NCBI GenBank assembly: GCA_964476505.1
Contig: CAYZAW010000014.1
Coordinates: forward strand, 1-40,773
Length of the DNA: 40,773 bases
Origin: CAYZAW01 sp964476505
GTDB taxonomy: Bacteria > Bacillota > Clostridia > Christensenellales > CAG-138
Reading direction: 5' to 3'
Made by a program: the position numbers and the translations under genes. Position 1 is the stretch's first letter; each line of letters starts with the position of its first letter. A model generated the notes under the pieces. It saw only the letters and a program-made list of their open reading frames with translations. It ran no database searches and was not told the DNA's origin. This document shows, in pieces, positions 14,781 through 23,400 of the stretch.

Positions 14781-15929
14781 ATGACAGCACACGACCGGCA
14801 TATTAGAACCTACCGCTTTTTTCAGTGGTTGCTGCCGCCGTATTTAAAGTATAAATTCAAATTCACCTATACACCCGGTACGCCTTTGGGCGAGCCGTTT
14901 ATTTTGCTTGCCAACCATTGCACGGACTGGGACCCGATTCTTGTATCCATGGCCATACCGGAGCATATGTATTATGTGGCAAGCGAGCATATTTTTCGCA
15001 AGGGGATACTCTCGCGCCTGTTGGTGCGGTATTTGGCACCAATTTCCCGCCTGAAGGGCGGCGCAGACGTGACCACGGTAAAGCAGGTGTTAAAAACATT
15101 AAAAAACGGCAGCAGCGTTGGAATATTTGCCGAGGGCAACCGTACCTTCAACGGGCTGACGGGCGAAATCCCAGCCTCCATCGGGAAGCTGGTTCGTGCT
15201 GCCCGGGTGCCGCTTATTACCTTTCGCTTTACGGGCGGGTATTTCACAAGCCCGCGCTGGAGCGCACATTTGCGCCGGGGCGGTATGCACGGGCAGATAG
15301 TGCGGGTGTATGATAAAGAAGCGTTACAGGCCATGCCGCCGGAGGAGATCAACCGCGCGGTGGCGGCGGATCTGTTTGAGGACGCGTATGCCGCGCAAGC
15401 CAGGCTTACCGTGGCATACAAGGGCAAGGCGCTGGCGGAGCATTTGGAAACGGCGTTGTACCTTTGCCCCAAATGCGGAAAGATCGGCACGCTGCATAGC
15501 CGCGGGAACAGGTTCTTTTGCGACTGCGGCTTTTCTGTGACCATTAACGAGCTTGGCTATTTTGCGGGAACGGACGCGCCGTTTCAAACGGTGACCCAAT
15601 GGGATGCATGGCAGACGGAGGCGTTTATAAATTACTGTGCGCAGTTACAGGATGCGCCCGCGTTTTGCGATAGAGATCAAACCCTGGTCAGGGTAGACGG
15701 TAAAACGCACGAAAGCCTGCCTGCCGCTGCGGGCAGCATAGCGGCGTACCGGGATAGATTAGAAATCGGCGGTTTAACGTTTGCATTTTCTGATATTGCG
15801 GATATGTCCATCTACGGCGCAATGACGCTTACGTTTTCCACGGGGGACGGGCTGCATTACGAGATGTTCAGCTCCTATCCCCGAAGCGCAAGGAAGTACC
15901 TTGCATTGTATCAATTCAGTATGAGGTGA
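14781..15929 (+). CDS. PlsC-type acyltransferase with C-terminal zinc ribbon
   Basis: The N-terminal 210 residues are a lysophospholipid acyltransferase domain: NHCTDWD at 45-51 gives the H(X4)D catalytic motif, and FAEGNRTF at 116-123 gives the EGxR phosphate-binding motif. Such enzymes acylate lysophosphatidic acid or similar acceptors at the membrane. Beyond it, residues 229-249 hold CPKC and CDC, a zinc-ribbon or rubredoxin-like knuckle, followed by about 130 residues without a recognised family. Typical PlsC proteins lack this extension. The ATG at 14781 follows AGGAGG by 12 bases and GAGGGG by four. A longer open frame upstream runs through the divergent promoter region and is unlikely to be translated. 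The symporter gene follows after four bases. Confidence 0.83.
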   Translation: MTAHDRHIRTYRFFQWLLPPYLKYKFKFTYTPGTPLGEPFILLANHCTDWDPILVSMAIPEHMYYVASEHIFRKGILSRLLVRYLAPISRLKGGADVTTVKQVLKTLKNGSSVGIFAEGNRTFNGLTGEIPASIGKLVRAARVPLITFRFTGGYFTSPRWSAHLRRGGMHGQIVRVYDKEALQAMPPEEINRAVAADLFEDAYAAQARLTVAYKGKALAEHLETALYLCPKCGKIGTLHSRGNRFFCDCGFSVTINELGYFAGTDAPFQTVTQWDAWQTEAFINYCAQLQDAPAFCDRDQTLVRVDGKTHESLPAAAGSIAAYRDRLEIGGLTFAFSDIADMSIYGAMTLTFSTGDGLHYEMFSSYPRSARKYLALYQFSMR

Positions 15930-15933
15930 GAGC

Positions 15934-17334
15934 ATGGATTTTTCTTACAACAACGCGATCATTTGGAACGGCATCGTTCAATTTGGCCTGATTGCCTTTA
16001 TGCTGCTTTTTGCCAACCTGCTTAGGCGTAAGGTGCCATTTGTGCGAAACAGCCTGATGCCTACGGCGGTGCTGGGCGGCTTTGTGCTGCTGGTTTTGCG
16101 AAATACCGGCTTGGTAAACGTGGATACGGAGTTGCTGGAGGTCATTACATACCACGGCATTGCCTTGGGGTTCATTGCGCTGTCCTTGCGGGTACCGCAC
16201 AAAAGCAAGGAGGATAAAGAGAATTTGATCCCGCCCAAAAGCGGTGCGCTCATCGTCAGCACCTATTTGGTGCAGGGCATATTGGGCTTGGCAATCTCTC
16301 TTATATTAGCGTACACATTTATGCCCGACCTCTTTAAAGCGTCCGGCATACTATTGCCTATGGGTTACGGACAGGGGCCGGGGCAGGCCAACAACGTTGG
16401 CAGTACCTACGAAGCGCTGGGCTTCGTGGGCGGGCGCTCCTTTGGCTTGTCCATCGCGGCGGCAGGATATCTTTCCGCCTGCGTTGTGGGGGTGATCTAC
16501 CTCAATGTAATGAAGCGCAAGGGCAGTATCAAAACCCAAACGGTAGATCCCGTATCCGGCTCGGTTACGGTGGACACCTTTCAGGACGAGAACGAAATTC
16601 CCATCGAAGAATCGGTGGATAAGCTTTCCGTGCAGGTGGCGCTGGTGCTGATTGTGTACCTGATCGCCTTCCTTTTAACCCGGGTCATCACCGGGTTTAC
16701 CGCAACGGCCGCACCGGGATTGGATAAAACCATATCCCCGCTGTTATGGGGCTTCAACTTCATCGTAGGTTCTCTGGTGGCGATGCTGGTACGGGTGATA
16801 CTTTCCGCCTTGAAAAAGAAGGAGATCATGACCCGGCAGTACCAGAACAACTATCTTCTCAGCCGTATTTCAGGTCTCGCCTTTGATATCATGATCATTG
16901 CCGGTATCGCGTCTATCGAGATATCGGATATCTCCGGGCTCTGGGCTCCGTTTTTGCTAATGACGGTGCTTGGCGCGATCCTAACGATGGTGTATCTGCA
17001 ATGGCTGTGTAAACGGGTATATCCCAATTATTATTATGAAGCATTCACCTCCATGTATGGCATGCTTACGGGCACTATCAGCTCCGGCGTGCTGCTGTTA
17101 AGAGAGGTGGACCCGGGCTTTAGAACCCCTGCCGCCAATAATCTATTAACTGGCAGCAGCTTTGCCATTGTGTTTGGCGCGCCCATGCTGCTGTTGATCG
17201 GCATTGCGCCGGAGTCCACGGCCAGCGCGTTTTTGGTGCTGGGGCTGATGGCGGCATACTTGGCGCTGCTGCTTCTATTCATGCTGCGGGTGAACGGAAA
17301 ATCCGGGAACAGGAAGCAAACCAGGGTAAAGTAA
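15934..17334 (+). CDS. GltS-like sodium/glutamate symporter family protein
   Basis: This is a 466-residue membrane protein with about eleven or twelve helices. The first half contains the glycine-rich motif PMGYGQGPGQANN (about residues 141-153), and the second half a related re-entrant segment around GMLTGTISSGVLLL. This two-fold arrangement is typical of the GltS (ESS) family, which imports glutamate with sodium. A soluble loop rich in acidic residues separates the halves near 190-225. The motif is diverged from enterobacterial GltS, so another carboxylate could be carried. The start codon lies four bases after the acyltransferase stop, so the two are one operon, though no functional link is evident. 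Confidence 0.8.
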   Translation: MDFSYNNAIIWNGIVQFGLIAFMLLFANLLRRKVPFVRNSLMPTAVLGGFVLLVLRNTGLVNVDTELLEVITYHGIALGFIALSLRVPHKSKEDKENLIPPKSGALIVSTYLVQGILGLAISLILAYTFMPDLFKASGILLPMGYGQGPGQANNVGSTYEALGFVGGRSFGLSIAAAGYLSACVVGVIYLNVMKRKGSIKTQTVDPVSGSVTVDTFQDENEIPIEESVDKLSVQVALVLIVYLIAFLLTRVITGFTATAAPGLDKTISPLLWGFNFIVGSLVAMLVRVILSALKKKEIMTRQYQNNYLLSRISGLAFDIMIIAGIASIEISDISGLWAPFLLMTVLGAILTMVYLQWLCKRVYPNYYYEAFTSMYGMLTGTISSGVLLLREVDPGFRTPAANNLLTGSSFAIVFGAPMLLLIGIAPESTASAFLVLGLMAAYLALLLLFMLRVNGKSGNRKQTRVK

Positions 17335-17407
17335 CGCCGCATCAAAGGCTTGGCTTTGCAGGCTGACAGGCTCCTAGGGAAAAGCGTTGTATTATGCGGT
17401 TATTTTA

Positions 17408-17436
17408 TTGATTTTGTATACCGAACTGTGTATAAT
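17408..17436 (+). promoter_or_regulatory. Sigma-A promoter of the liv operon
   Basis: TTGATT (17408-17413) and consensus TATAAT (17431-17436) have a 17-bp spacer. The start point would lie near 17443, leaving a leader of about 50 bases before the binding-protein gene. No T-box or other riboswitch is evident in so short a leader. Confidence 0.8.
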
Positions 17437-17494
17437 GGGGAAGGATTGTTTCACAAATATGTAACAATCATTATTTTGAAGGGGGATACTTTTC

Positions 17495-18664
17495 ATGAAG
17501 AAAACTTTGGCAGTCGTGTTGGCACTGGTCATGGTCATGGCTTTTGCCGGTTGCGCAAACCAGAATGCCGGCGGCGACGTCGTTAAAATCGGCGTCTTTG
17601 AGCCCGCTTCCGGCGATAACGGCGCTGGCGGCAAGCAGGAGACCTTAGGCATCCAGTATGCCAATTCTCTCACTCCCACCGTTGACATCGGCGGTAAAAC
17701 CTACAAGGTAGAGCTCGTGATCGTTGATAACGAGTCCTCCAACGACAAGGCTCCCTCCGCGGCATCTTCTCTGGTGTCCGAAGGCGTGTCCATCGTTCTG
17801 GGTTCTTACGGCTCCGGCGTGTCCATGGCTGGCGGCCCCACCTTTGAGGCGGCGAACATTCCCGCTCTGGGCGTTACCTGCACCAACCAGCTGGTTACCG
17901 AGGGCAACACCTACTACTTCCGCATTTGCTTCCTCGATCCCTTCCAGGGCACCGTGCTTGGCAATTACGCGATGAACGACCTCGGCGCACAGAAGGCATA
18001 CTGCCTGTCTCAGCTGGGCGACGATTACTCCAGCAACCTCGTGAAGTGCTTTGTTGACGCATTCCAGGCTGCCGGCGGCGAGTGCATCGAGGACAGCTTC
18101 CCCGAGGGCAACTCCGACTTTACTTCCTACATCAACAACGCCAAGAACGCTGGATGCCAGGTATTCTTTGCCCCCGTATCCACCGCTTCTGCACAGCTCA
18201 TCATCGACCAGTCTGTGGCACAGGGTCTGAACATGCCCATCCTGGCCGGCGACACTTGGGACTCCAACGTGATCTTACAGGCTGCTAAGGGCAAGGATGT
18301 TGACATCACCGTTACCACCTTCTATCCCGAGGGCGCAAACGCTGATTTCGACTCCAGCTTCAAGGCTTGGGTAGCAGAGGATTCCGTACGCCTGGCTAAC
18401 AACGGCGGCGACGATACCGTAGCAGCCGTTACCGCTATGGGTTACGATTCTTACTACTTCGCGCTGGCTGCCTTGCAGAAGGCTGGCAGCACCGACTCCG
18501 CTAAGGTCATGGAAGCTCTGTGGGGCACCGAGACCGACGGCGTGTCCGGCCATATCGCGCTGGATCAGGTCAATGGCGACGCTATCCGCAACACTGCGTA
18601 TGTAAAGCATGCCAACACCGAGACCGGTGCTTGGGACGCTCTGCCCGCCGTTACCGTGGAGTAA
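17495..18664 (+). CDS. livJ: Branched-chain amino acid ABC transporter, substrate-binding lipoprotein
   Basis: This 389-residue extracellular binding protein delivers leucine, isoleucine, valine or related amino acids to the LivHM channel. It starts with a lipoprotein signal peptide (lipobox F-A-G-C, Cys20). The rest is a type I periplasmic-binding fold, with the segment KIGVFEPASGDNGAGG at the N lobe and the SSLVSEGVSIVLG/GVTCTNQLVTEG region near the ligand site. The codons are strongly skewed to C-ending forms (AAC, TCC, GGC, TTC), more than in its neighbours, which suggests high expression. An AGGGGG ribosome site precedes the ATG. Exact ligand preference cannot be read; peptides or amides are possible in this family. 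Confidence 0.93.
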   Translation: MKKTLAVVLALVMVMAFAGCANQNAGGDVVKIGVFEPASGDNGAGGKQETLGIQYANSLTPTVDIGGKTYKVELVIVDNESSNDKAPSAASSLVSEGVSIVLGSYGSGVSMAGGPTFEAANIPALGVTCTNQLVTEGNTYYFRICFLDPFQGTVLGNYAMNDLGAQKAYCLSQLGDDYSSNLVKCFVDAFQAAGGECIEDSFPEGNSDFTSYINNAKNAGCQVFFAPVSTASAQLIIDQSVAQGLNMPILAGDTWDSNVILQAAKGKDVDITVTTFYPEGANADFDSSFKAWVAEDSVRLANNGGDDTVAAVTAMGYDSYYFALAALQKAGSTDSAKVMEALWGTETDGVSGHIALDQVNGDAIRNTAYVKHANTETGAWDALPAVTVE

Positions 18665-18677
18665 ACGTCTAAACTTT

Positions 18678-18710
18678 ACGGCGGGGGCTGTTTAGCTCCC
18701 GCCGTTTCCT
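18678..18710 (+). terminator. Hairpin after the binding-protein gene (partial terminator)
   Basis: A 12-bp G/C-rich stem (18678-18689 with 18694-18705) with the loop GTTT is followed by the weak T-tract TTCCTT. In this position it probably acts as an attenuator, so the binding protein is made in excess over the membrane components. Confidence 0.72.
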
Positions 18711-18728
18711 TGATTTCGGGCAAAATTG

Positions 18729-18782
18729 GGCCGTCTCAAAAGGACGTGCGCTGTTTTCTTTTGAGACGGCCTCAATGGAGGC
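18729..18782 (+). promoter_or_regulatory. Perfect 14-bp hairpin next to the livH ribosome site
   Basis: Bases 18729-18742 and 18758-18771 form a perfect 14-bp stem with a 15-base loop and no T-run. The end of its right arm, GCCTC (18769-18773), can alternatively pair with GAGGC (18778-18782), which contains most of the livH ribosome site GGAGG. The two foldings exclude each other. It may protect mRNA ends or tune livH translation. Confidence 0.55.
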
Positions 18783-18788
18783 ATTGCA

Positions 18789-19700
18789 ATGATTGAATTC
18801 TTACATAACAACCTGTCTTACATTCTGTCCGGTATTTCGGTAGGCGGGCAGTATGCGCTGATTGCCATAGGCTATACCATGGTCTATGGTATTTTGCGTT
18901 TGATCAACTTTGCCCATGGCGATGTATTCATGTGGGCAGGCTTGATCATGATCTATCTTTCCTCATGGCTGCCCATTTGGGTCACCATCCTCTTGGTACT
19001 GGTGCTGGTAGTGCTTTTAGGCTTTTCGGTGGAGCGTGTGGCATACAAGCCGCTGCGTTCCGCACCGCGAATGTCCGTTATGATCAGCGCCATTGGCGTA
19101 AGCTACCTGCTGCAAAATGCGGCGCTGTATTTTACGGGCGGCCTTCCCAAGGTGTATCCAACCATTCCATGGCTTTCGGAATCCGTTACCATATGGGGCG
19201 CTTCCACAAAATGGGTCACCATCATCACGCCTGTATTGACCATCGTGCTGGTGGTGCTCTTAACGCTGTTGATCAAATACACCAAAATCGGCATGGCCAT
19301 GCGCGCGGTTTCCAAGGATTTTGAAACCAGCCAGCTCATGGGCATCAAGATCAACACCGTTATTTCCACAACCTTTATCATCGGCTCCTTCTTGGCGGCG
19401 GTAGGCTCCATCCTGTACTTTACCAATTACGCTTCCGTACAGGCCACCTCCGGCGCTATGCCCGGTTTAAAGGCGTTTGTGGCGGCGGTGTTTGGCGGTA
19501 TCGGCTCCATTCCGGGCGCCGTGATCAGCTCCTTTATCATAGGCATTGCGGAGAATATCATTAAGGGCGGCACGCAGATATTCGGCATTGCCACGGACTG
19601 GAGCACGTTCTCCGACGCGTTTACCTTTGTTCTTCTTATCGTGATTCTGCTGGTCAAGCCCACAGGTCTTTTCGGTGAGAAAACAACGGATAAGGTTTGA
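18789..19700 (+). CDS. livH: Branched-chain amino acid ABC transporter permease LivH
   Basis: This is a 303-residue inner membrane permease with about eight helices, forming the translocation channel with LivM. The family pattern ISVGGQYALIAIGYTMVYGI near the N terminus, RLINFAHGDVFM at about 36-47, and the cytoplasmic EAA-like segment with AVSKDFETSQLMGI around 174-188 identify it. GGAGG lies seven bases before the ATG. It follows the tandem hairpins, so its level is probably set below that of the binding protein. LivM begins 14 bases after its stop. Confidence 0.94.
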   Translation: MIEFLHNNLSYILSGISVGGQYALIAIGYTMVYGILRLINFAHGDVFMWAGLIMIYLSSWLPIWVTILLVLVLVVLLGFSVERVAYKPLRSAPRMSVMISAIGVSYLLQNAALYFTGGLPKVYPTIPWLSESVTIWGASTKWVTIITPVLTIVLVVLLTLLIKYTKIGMAMRAVSKDFETSQLMGIKINTVISTTFIIGSFLAAVGSILYFTNYASVQATSGAMPGLKAFVAAVFGGIGSIPGAVISSFIIGIAENIIKGGTQIFGIATDWSTFSDAFTFVLLIVILLVKPTGLFGEKTTDKV

Positions 19701-19714
19701 GGGGAGGCAGCAGT

Positions 19715-20824
19715 ATGGAAAAGAAGAAAAACAAAGAGCTTTGGTTTCTGTTTGCACTCCTTGCCGCAATATACATCGGCGTGTTTATCCTTGAGCAGAC
19801 CGTCAGCTCCAATCACATTTTGTTCACCGTATTGAAGAAGGGCGCGATCTACTCTCTGGTAGCCGTTTCCATGAACCTGTTGAACGGCTTTACCGGCCTG
19901 TTCTCTCTGGGGCAGGCGGGCTTTATGTTGATCGGCGCATATACCTACGCGGTTTTCACCATGCCGGTAGACGTAAAGCTTTCCGATAAAGTATTTGTGT
20001 ATTTTGACTGCGCTATCCCGTTTGATACCGGCATATTCATCGGTATTATCGCGGCAGGGCTGGCGGCGGCTGTAATGGCGGCGCTTATCGGCTTGCCGGT
20101 GCTGCGCTTCAAGTCTGACTATTTGGCGATCGCCACGCTGGGCTTTGCGGAGATCATCCGCGCGGTGTGCCAGTGGCAGGGCTTAGGGCCTATCACCAAC
20201 GCGGCAAACCCGCTTCGCAGCTTCCTTGATCTAACGGACGTACCCATTCCGCCCACGCTGTTCGTTTTCATTGTATCGGGCATTTGCATCGCCATTATAG
20301 TGCTCCTGATCAATTCCTCGTACGGGCGCGCCTTCAAGGCCATCCGTGACGATGATGTAGCGGCGGAGGCCATGGGCATCAACCTGTTCAAGCACAAGGA
20401 AATGAGCTTTGTGATCAGCTCCTTCTTTGCGGGCATTTCCGGCGCATTGCTGGCTATGTTCCAATATATGGTGCAGGCCTCGGCCTTCAAAACGGCGCTG
20501 ACGTACGAGATCCTCTTGATCGTGGTCATCGGCGGCATCGGCTCCATTTCCGGCTCGGTGATTGCCAGCTTCCTGTACATCACCCTTTCCGAGTGGTGGC
20601 TGCGCGGCTTGGACGCGGGCAACTTCCTTGGCATCCAGTCCGACACCGTATTCCGTTCCGGCTTCCGTAAGCTGGTGTTCTCGGTCATTATCATGGTGAT
20701 CGTGCTGTTCTTCTCCAAGGGCTTGATGGGCGACAGGGAGATATCTCTTGCACGGCTGCAAAAGCATATGACGAAAAAACCAAAAGCGGTAAAGCCTTCG
20801 AAAGGCGGTGATGGCAATGCCTGA
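19715..20824 (+). CDS. livM: Branched-chain amino acid ABC transporter permease LivM
   Basis: This is the second permease subunit, with 369 residues and eight to ten helices. Characteristic segments are NLLNGFTGLFSLGQAGFM near residue 54, the LRFKSDYLAIATLGFAEI block near 130 and the cytoplasmic coupling region AFKAIRDDDVAAEAMGI near 204-220. The C-terminal tail is Lys/Pro-rich. The ATG at 19715 follows GGGGAGG by seven bases; an in-frame TTG at 19697 has no advantage. Its last eight bases overlap the start of livG, so translation of the two is coupled. Confidence 0.94.
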   Translation: MEKKKNKELWFLFALLAAIYIGVFILEQTVSSNHILFTVLKKGAIYSLVAVSMNLLNGFTGLFSLGQAGFMLIGAYTYAVFTMPVDVKLSDKVFVYFDCAIPFDTGIFIGIIAAGLAAAVMAALIGLPVLRFKSDYLAIATLGFAEIIRAVCQWQGLGPITNAANPLRSFLDLTDVPIPPTLFVFIVSGICIAIIVLLINSSYGRAFKAIRDDDVAAEAMGINLFKHKEMSFVISSFFAGISGALLAMFQYMVQASAFKTALTYEILLIVVIGGIGSISGSVIASFLYITLSEWWLRGLDAGNFLGIQSDTVFRSGFRKLVFSVIIMVIVLFFSKGLMGDREISLARLQKHMTKKPKAVKPSKGGDGNA

Positions 20825-21662
20825 GAACGTATTGCATTTAGAACATATTACTATGCAGTTTGGCGGCGTTGTTGCTGTCAACGATCTTTCCATGGAGGTC
20901 AACGAGCATGAAATCGTTGCGCTGATTGGCCCCAACGGCGCAGGAAAGACCACGGCCTTCAACTGCATCACGGGCGTATACCAGCCAACAAACGGCTTGG
21001 TGAGCCTCAACGGAAAAACCATCGTGGCAAACCATCCCCGCGGCAAAATGAAAAAGACCTACCTTGGCACCTGCGCGGAGGAATATACTAAGATCAAAAC
21101 ACTTGACCCCACGCCGGATCAAATTACCAAGCTGGGCGTGGCGCGTACCTTCCAGAACATCCGTCTCTGGAAGAGCATGACTGTGTTTGACAACGTATTG
21201 ACCGCCAAGCACATGCGTGCCAAGCAAAACGTGTTTTCCGCCACCTTCCGTATCAGCTACGGGGAGGAAAAGCGGATGCGGCAGGAGACCGCCGCGCTTT
21301 TAGAGGAGCAAAACCTGCTGCAATATAAGGATGAGCTGGCAACCAGCCTGCCCTACGGCTTACAGCGCAGGCTGGAGATCGCAAGAGCGCTGGCCACCAA
21401 CCCCAAGCTGCTGCTCTTAGACGAACCGGCGGCAGGCATGAACCCGCAGGAGACCGACGAGCTGGCGGCGTTCATCAGGCAGATCAGAGATAAGTACCAA
21501 ATCTCCATATTGGTCATTGAGCATCATATGGATTTGGTCATGCAGATTTCCGAGCGCATTTATGTGCTGGATTTCGGCAAGCTGATCGCCAGCGGTTCTC
21601 CCCAGGAGATCCAGAACAATCCCGATGTGATCAATGCGTACTTGGGGGTGGATGAAGAATGA
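20817..21662 (+). CDS. livG: Branched-chain amino acid ABC transporter ATP-binding protein LivG
   Basis: This is one of the two ATPases that power the transporter, with 281 residues. Walker A is GPNGAGKT at 38-45. The LivG-type signature LPYGLQRRLEIARAL replaces the more common LSGGQ, and Walker B is LLLLDEPAAGMNP. An insertion between Walker A and the Q-loop (roughly residues 75-105) is usual for LivG. The ATG at 20817 overlaps the livM stop by eight bases and has AGGCGG upstream; an ATG at 20811 in the same frame is also possible. It overlaps livF by four bases (ATGA). Confidence 0.94.
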   Translation: MPENVLHLEHITMQFGGVVAVNDLSMEVNEHEIVALIGPNGAGKTTAFNCITGVYQPTNGLVSLNGKTIVANHPRGKMKKTYLGTCAEEYTKIKTLDPTPDQITKLGVARTFQNIRLWKSMTVFDNVLTAKHMRAKQNVFSATFRISYGEEKRMRQETAALLEEQNLLQYKDELATSLPYGLQRRLEIARALATNPKLLLLDEPAAGMNPQETDELAAFIRQIRDKYQISILVIEHHMDLVMQISERIYVLDFGKLIASGSPQEIQNNPDVINAYLGVDEE

Positions 21663-22378
21663 GCCTGTTAAAGATTACAGACCTGAAGGTACGCTACGGC
21701 GGCATCGAAGCCTTAAAGGGCGTTTCCTTTGAAGTAAACGAAGGAGAAATCGTAACGCTGATCGGCGCAAACGGCGCGGGTAAATCCACCACGCTTCGCG
21801 CCATTGCCAGCATCGTGCCCACCGCTGCCGGTAAGATATTCTATCAGGATGCGGACGTGACTACCATGAGCCCCAATAAAATCGTGGAGCGCGGCATCGT
21901 AATGGTGCCGGAAGGCCGCCGGGTGTTTGCCAACCTTACCGTGCTGGAAAACCTGAACATCGGCGCGTACCTGCGTAACGACAAGGAGGGCATCAAGGCG
22001 GATATCCGCCGCGTATACGACCTGTTCCCCCGCTTGGAGGAGCGGCACTGGCAAATGGCCGGCACGCTTTCCGGCGGCGAGCAGCAAATGCTGGCGGTTG
22101 GCCGGGCGCTGATGGCAAAGCCCAAGCTGTTGATGATGGACGAACCCTCGCTGGGCCTTGCGCCCTTGGTGGTGAAAGACATTTTCAGCACCATCCGCCG
22201 CATCAACGACGACGGCACTACCGTACTTTTGATCGAGCAAAATGCCAACGCCGCGTTAAAGATCGCGGATCGCGGCTATGTAATGGAAACCGGCAACATC
22301 ACCTTAACAGGTACCGGCACCGAGCTTCTTAACGACGAAAGCGTGAAGGAAGCCTATCTTGGCAAAGCGGGTAAATAG
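21659..22378 (+). CDS. livF: Branched-chain amino acid ABC transporter ATP-binding protein LivF
   Basis: This is the second ATPase, with 239 residues, the standard LivF length. Walker A is GANGAGKS at 36-43, the signature is LSGGEQQML and Walker B is LLMMDEPSLGLAP. The start codon overlaps the livG stop as ATGA. It is the last gene of the operon, and a clear terminator follows 18 bases after the stop. With the binding protein, two permeases and two ATPases, the transporter is complete. Confidence 0.95.
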   Translation: MSLLKITDLKVRYGGIEALKGVSFEVNEGEIVTLIGANGAGKSTTLRAIASIVPTAAGKIFYQDADVTTMSPNKIVERGIVMVPEGRRVFANLTVLENLNIGAYLRNDKEGIKADIRRVYDLFPRLEERHWQMAGTLSGGEQQMLAVGRALMAKPKLLMMDEPSLGLAPLVVKDIFSTIRRINDDGTTVLLIEQNANAALKIADRGYVMETGNITLTGTGTELLNDESVKEAYLGKAGK

Positions 22379-22396
22379 CCAACTCCTGCACAAACT

Positions 22397-22427
22397 ACTA
22401 CTCCGGCATACTGCCGGAGTAGTTTTT
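22397..22427 (+). terminator. Rho-independent terminator of the liv operon
   Basis: A perfect 12-bp stem (22397-22408 with 22412-22423) with loop TAC is followed by TTTT. It separates the liv operon from gpr, whose ribosome site begins a few bases later. Confidence 0.9.
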
Positions 22428-22442
22428 CGTTTTGGAGGTAAT

Positions 22443-23372
22443 ATGCAAAACAGAGCAAATATACGCACCGACCTTGCTATGGAGGCGCGGGAGCTGCACG
22501 GGCATTTGGCGGGTATGCGGGAGGAAACGGAGCAAGCGGGGGAAATCACCGTTACGCGTATCCATATCGAGTTGGAATCCACCGCAAAAATTCTGGAAAA
22601 GCCGGTAGGCCATTATGTAACGATCGATGCGCCGGAGCTGATGCTGCGGGATACGGCGGTGTTTCGGGATGCTGCGGAATGCCTGCGACGGGAGTTGGAG
22701 CGGCTGATAGACCCCTACCGCCCGGAGCGGGGCGTGCTGGTGGTGGGCTTAGGCAACCGCTACATCACGCCGGACGCTTTAGGCCCGCGCGTGGTGGAAA
22801 AAACCTTTGTAACGCGGCATATCGCGCAGTATATGCCGGAAACCGTCAGCCGCCCCGTGTGCCCTGTTGCGGCGATGGCACCGGGTGTGCTGGGCATTAC
22901 GGGAGTGGAAACCGTGGAGGTGCTAAAGGGCTTGGTGGAGCATATCAAGCCTGCGTTCGTGATCGCCATAGACGCGTTGGCTTCCCGGCGCGCGGCGCGT
23001 ATCAGCAGCACCATCCAGTTGTGCGATACGGGGGTGTCCCCGGGATCCGGCGTGGGGAACATGCGCCTTGGTATCAATGAAGAAACGCTTGGCGTGCCTG
23101 TGATCGCCATCGGCGTTCCCACGGTGGTATACGCCTCCACCATCACGCGGGACGTTGTAAGCCTGATCGCGGAGGAAGTACAGCTGCCCGGCGGAGAGGA
23201 GCACATAGGCACCCTTATCGACCGCGTTGTGCAGGAGGAGTACGGCCCTATGGTGGTAACGCCCAAGGATATCGATACGGTGATAGGCGATATGGCGGGC
23301 ATCATAGCAAACGCCATCAACCGCTTGCTGCATAAGGCATATTATGAGGAAATAGAGGAACTGCTGGCCTAA
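22443..23372 (+). CDS. gpr: GPR, germination protease of small acid-soluble spore proteins
   Basis: GPR is the endoprotease that starts digestion of DNA-protecting SASPs when a spore germinates. It is made in the forespore as an inactive zymogen. The 309-residue protein has the two conserved aspartates expected for the active site, Asp111 in TPDALGP and Asp177 in AIDALA, spaced as in the Bacillus enzyme. DTGVSPGSGVGN and GVPVIAIGVPTVV are further family blocks. The start ATG at 22443 has GGAGG only four bases away. No clear sigma-G promoter is visible between the liv terminator and the gene. It is followed by spoIIP, an order also found in Bacillus, and one target (a SASP gene) lies about 6 kb downstream. 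Confidence 0.95.
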   Translation: MQNRANIRTDLAMEARELHGHLAGMREETEQAGEITVTRIHIELESTAKILEKPVGHYVTIDAPELMLRDTAVFRDAAECLRRELERLIDPYRPERGVLVVGLGNRYITPDALGPRVVEKTFVTRHIAQYMPETVSRPVCPVAAMAPGVLGITGVETVEVLKGLVEHIKPAFVIAIDALASRRAARISSTIQLCDTGVSPGSGVGNMRLGINEETLGVPVIAIGVPTVVYASTITRDVVSLIAEEVQLPGGEEHIGTLIDRVVQEEYGPMVVTPKDIDTVIGDMAGIIANAINRLLHKAYYEEIEELLA

Positions 23373-23400
23373 GAAAAGGCGCTGATGCATATCCTTTGAT

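Noticed and set aside
22397..22442. Sigma-G promoter for gpr (CATACT near 22407)
   Set aside because: The hexamer sits in the liv terminator and no -35 element is found at the right distance.
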